Assembly (NCBI RefSeq): GCF_040412425.1
Contig: NC_089741.1
Location: forward strand, 37,133,039-37,197,038
Direction: 5' to 3'
DNA: 64,000 nt
Source: Macrobrachium rosenbergii
Lineage: Eukaryota; Arthropoda; Malacostraca; Decapoda; Palaemonidae
Shown here: one piece after another, positions 62,783-64,000 of the stretch
Layout: the number at the start of each line of letters is the position of its first letter
How positions within the stretch are numbered: the stretch's first letter is position 1
Program-made: the position numbers and the translations under genes
The notes under the pieces: generated by a model
Told to the model about the DNA's origin: nothing
What the model saw: the letters and a program-made list of their open reading frames with translations, nothing else
Database searches by the model: none

Positions 62783-63060
62783 TTATTATTATTATTATTA
62801 TTCAGAAGATGAAACCTATTCATATGGCACAAGCCCACCAAAGTAGCCACTGACTTAGAATTCAAGCTTCCAGAAAATATAATGTTCATTAGGAAGAAGT
62901 AAGAGGAGGTAAAGGAAAATACAGAAAGAAGAATAAAAATGTATTAAAATGCGAGGAGAATAGCATTCGGGTAGTAATGCATTGTATCTTCGCTTGAACT
63001 TCTGCAGTTTCAATTGCACAACATACTCTGAAGGGGGGCTGCTCCGCAGTCCAACCATGT
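62783..63060. repeat. Dispersed repeat C, third copy
   Basis: (ATT)n at 62783-62802, then 'cagaagatgaaacctat', 'catatggcacaagccca', 'tgacttagaattcaagc', and later 'gcattgtatcttcgcttgaa'. Same order as at 59216-59480. Confidence 0.8.
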
Positions 63061-63545
63061 GAGGAGGAAATGGGAACTCTGGAACTGAGAAATAACAATT
63101 ACGAAATCACAGAACGCATTTCAAGGCCGCCTTTCAAAAACAATTTCGCAATCCCCTGAAATAAACACACGTGCAGCCTTCAAGCAGATCGTATCACAAG
63201 GTCTAACTAACGCTTTTTGCCGATTCCTCTCTTTCCTCACGCTCGGAAAACAAACCCACAATCGTCACACTCCCTTTTCTCATCTCGCGCCGTCTATGAA
63301 TTGCAGAGCAAGCAAGCAAGCAAGCAAGCAAACAAGCAAGCGACAGGTACGCAATTTCGAGATACATTTTTCCGATCGGGGAAAGGCCGTCATAAGTTCT
63401 TCCCGGGGGACTGGCGATTACTCAACGTCGTGTATAAATAAAGCGAGACGCTCTGCCTCAAATTGCCTCCGCTTCGGCGATAAACGTCGGCGTATTCACG
63501 CCCGTAACAAGATTTTCTTCGACGGTGTTGCCAGAGATGGTGATG
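63061..63545. other. Non-coding; short (CAAG)n
   Basis: (CAAG)n at 63307-63342. GC is higher than average. No gene motif. Confidence 0.5.
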
Positions 63546-63681
63546 CTTCTTCTTCTTCTTCTTCTTCTTCTTAACTTGAATGATCGCCTGATCAATCCGT
63601 CATCATCATCTTTCTTCGCTCTCCTCCTCCTTTTTCTTCTACTTCTTCTTCTTAACCTGAATATCGCCTGCTTAATCGTCG

Positions 63682-63716
<35 letters not shown>

Positions 63717-63905
63717 GTAAGACTGACGTCCGATCGTCGGGGAAAACAATTCCTCCTCTTCCTCGTCGTCCTCCTCCTACTTCTTCTTCTTCTTCTTCTT
63801 CTTAACCCGAATGATCGCCTGCGCAATCCGTCATCATCATTCTCATCATCGTAAGACTGACATCCGATCGTCGGGGAAAACAATTCCTCCTCCTCCTCCC
63901 CTCCT
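63546..63905. repeat. Trinucleotide arrays with a repeated unique spacer
   Basis: (TTC)n at 63546-63573 and 63779-63803 and (CAT/ATC)n at 63679-63714 are interleaved with copies of 'aa(c)ttgaatgatcgcctg' (63574, 63654, 63804) and of 'cgtaagactgac.tccgatcg', 'tcggggaaaacaattcctcc' (63716, 63849). The unit of ~130-150 bp repeats about twice. The last 95 bases (63906-64000) carry 'tgtaattatctttatttc' twice. Confidence 0.85.
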
Positions 63906-64000
63906 CCTGCAGTTATCTTTATTTCACACACCTGTCCTAACTGTAATTATCTTTATTTCCCACACCTGACCTACCTGTAATTACCTTCATTTCTCATACC

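Overview
The window looks like nuclear DNA of a decapod crustacean (shrimp, prawn, crayfish or crab type). The grounds are extreme density of (CT)n/(GA)n and other microsatellites, AT-rich non-coding DNA, DIRS-type tyrosine-recombinase retrotransposons (reported to be widespread in Decapoda), pogo/Tigger and hAT DNA transposon relics, and several short interspersed repeats of a kind I associate with decapod genomes. There is no operon, no CRISPR array and no convincing complete host gene. Nearly everything with protein-coding character is transposon-derived.

Layout. 1-2.5 kb: a compound (GA)n array, a ~40-bp minisatellite and (TCC)n, then a 500-base assembly gap. 3.0-9.8 kb: a DIRS-like retrotransposon with gag (two stops, later frameshifts), a badly broken reverse transcriptase, an intact RNase H region and a tyrosine recombinase with all catalytic residues but one frameshift, ending in a set of inverted arms. 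9.8-15.6 kb: a second, older DIRS-like relic with gag remnants and a differently sequenced but identically arranged set of terminal arms. 14.4-43 kb: SINE-like copies, degenerate tandem arrays, a ~150-180 bp satellite, a duplicated ~0.6 kb segment, a Tigger transposase fragment, a hAT element delimited by its terminal inverted repeats and an 8-bp target duplication, two possible host exons (weak) and many (CT)n arrays. 43.6-51.75 kb: two ~1 kb arms in inverted orientation, diverged but alignable, flanking ~6 kb of A/C-rich degenerate minisatellite. 52-59 kb: AT-rich DNA with small tandem arrays. 59-64 kb: further dispersed repeats, (CT)n and (ATT)n, a 'cacttacttacactgg' minisatellite, a ~530-bp nested fold-back element and trinucleotide arrays.

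Within the first DIRS copy the parts once formed one machine: gag packaging protein, RT/RNase H to make the DNA copy, and tyrosine recombinase to integrate a circular intermediate without target duplication. This copy cannot do so now, because RT is frameshifted and has lost one catalytic Asp of its YxDD box. All family calls come from reading motifs by eye; no database search was possible.
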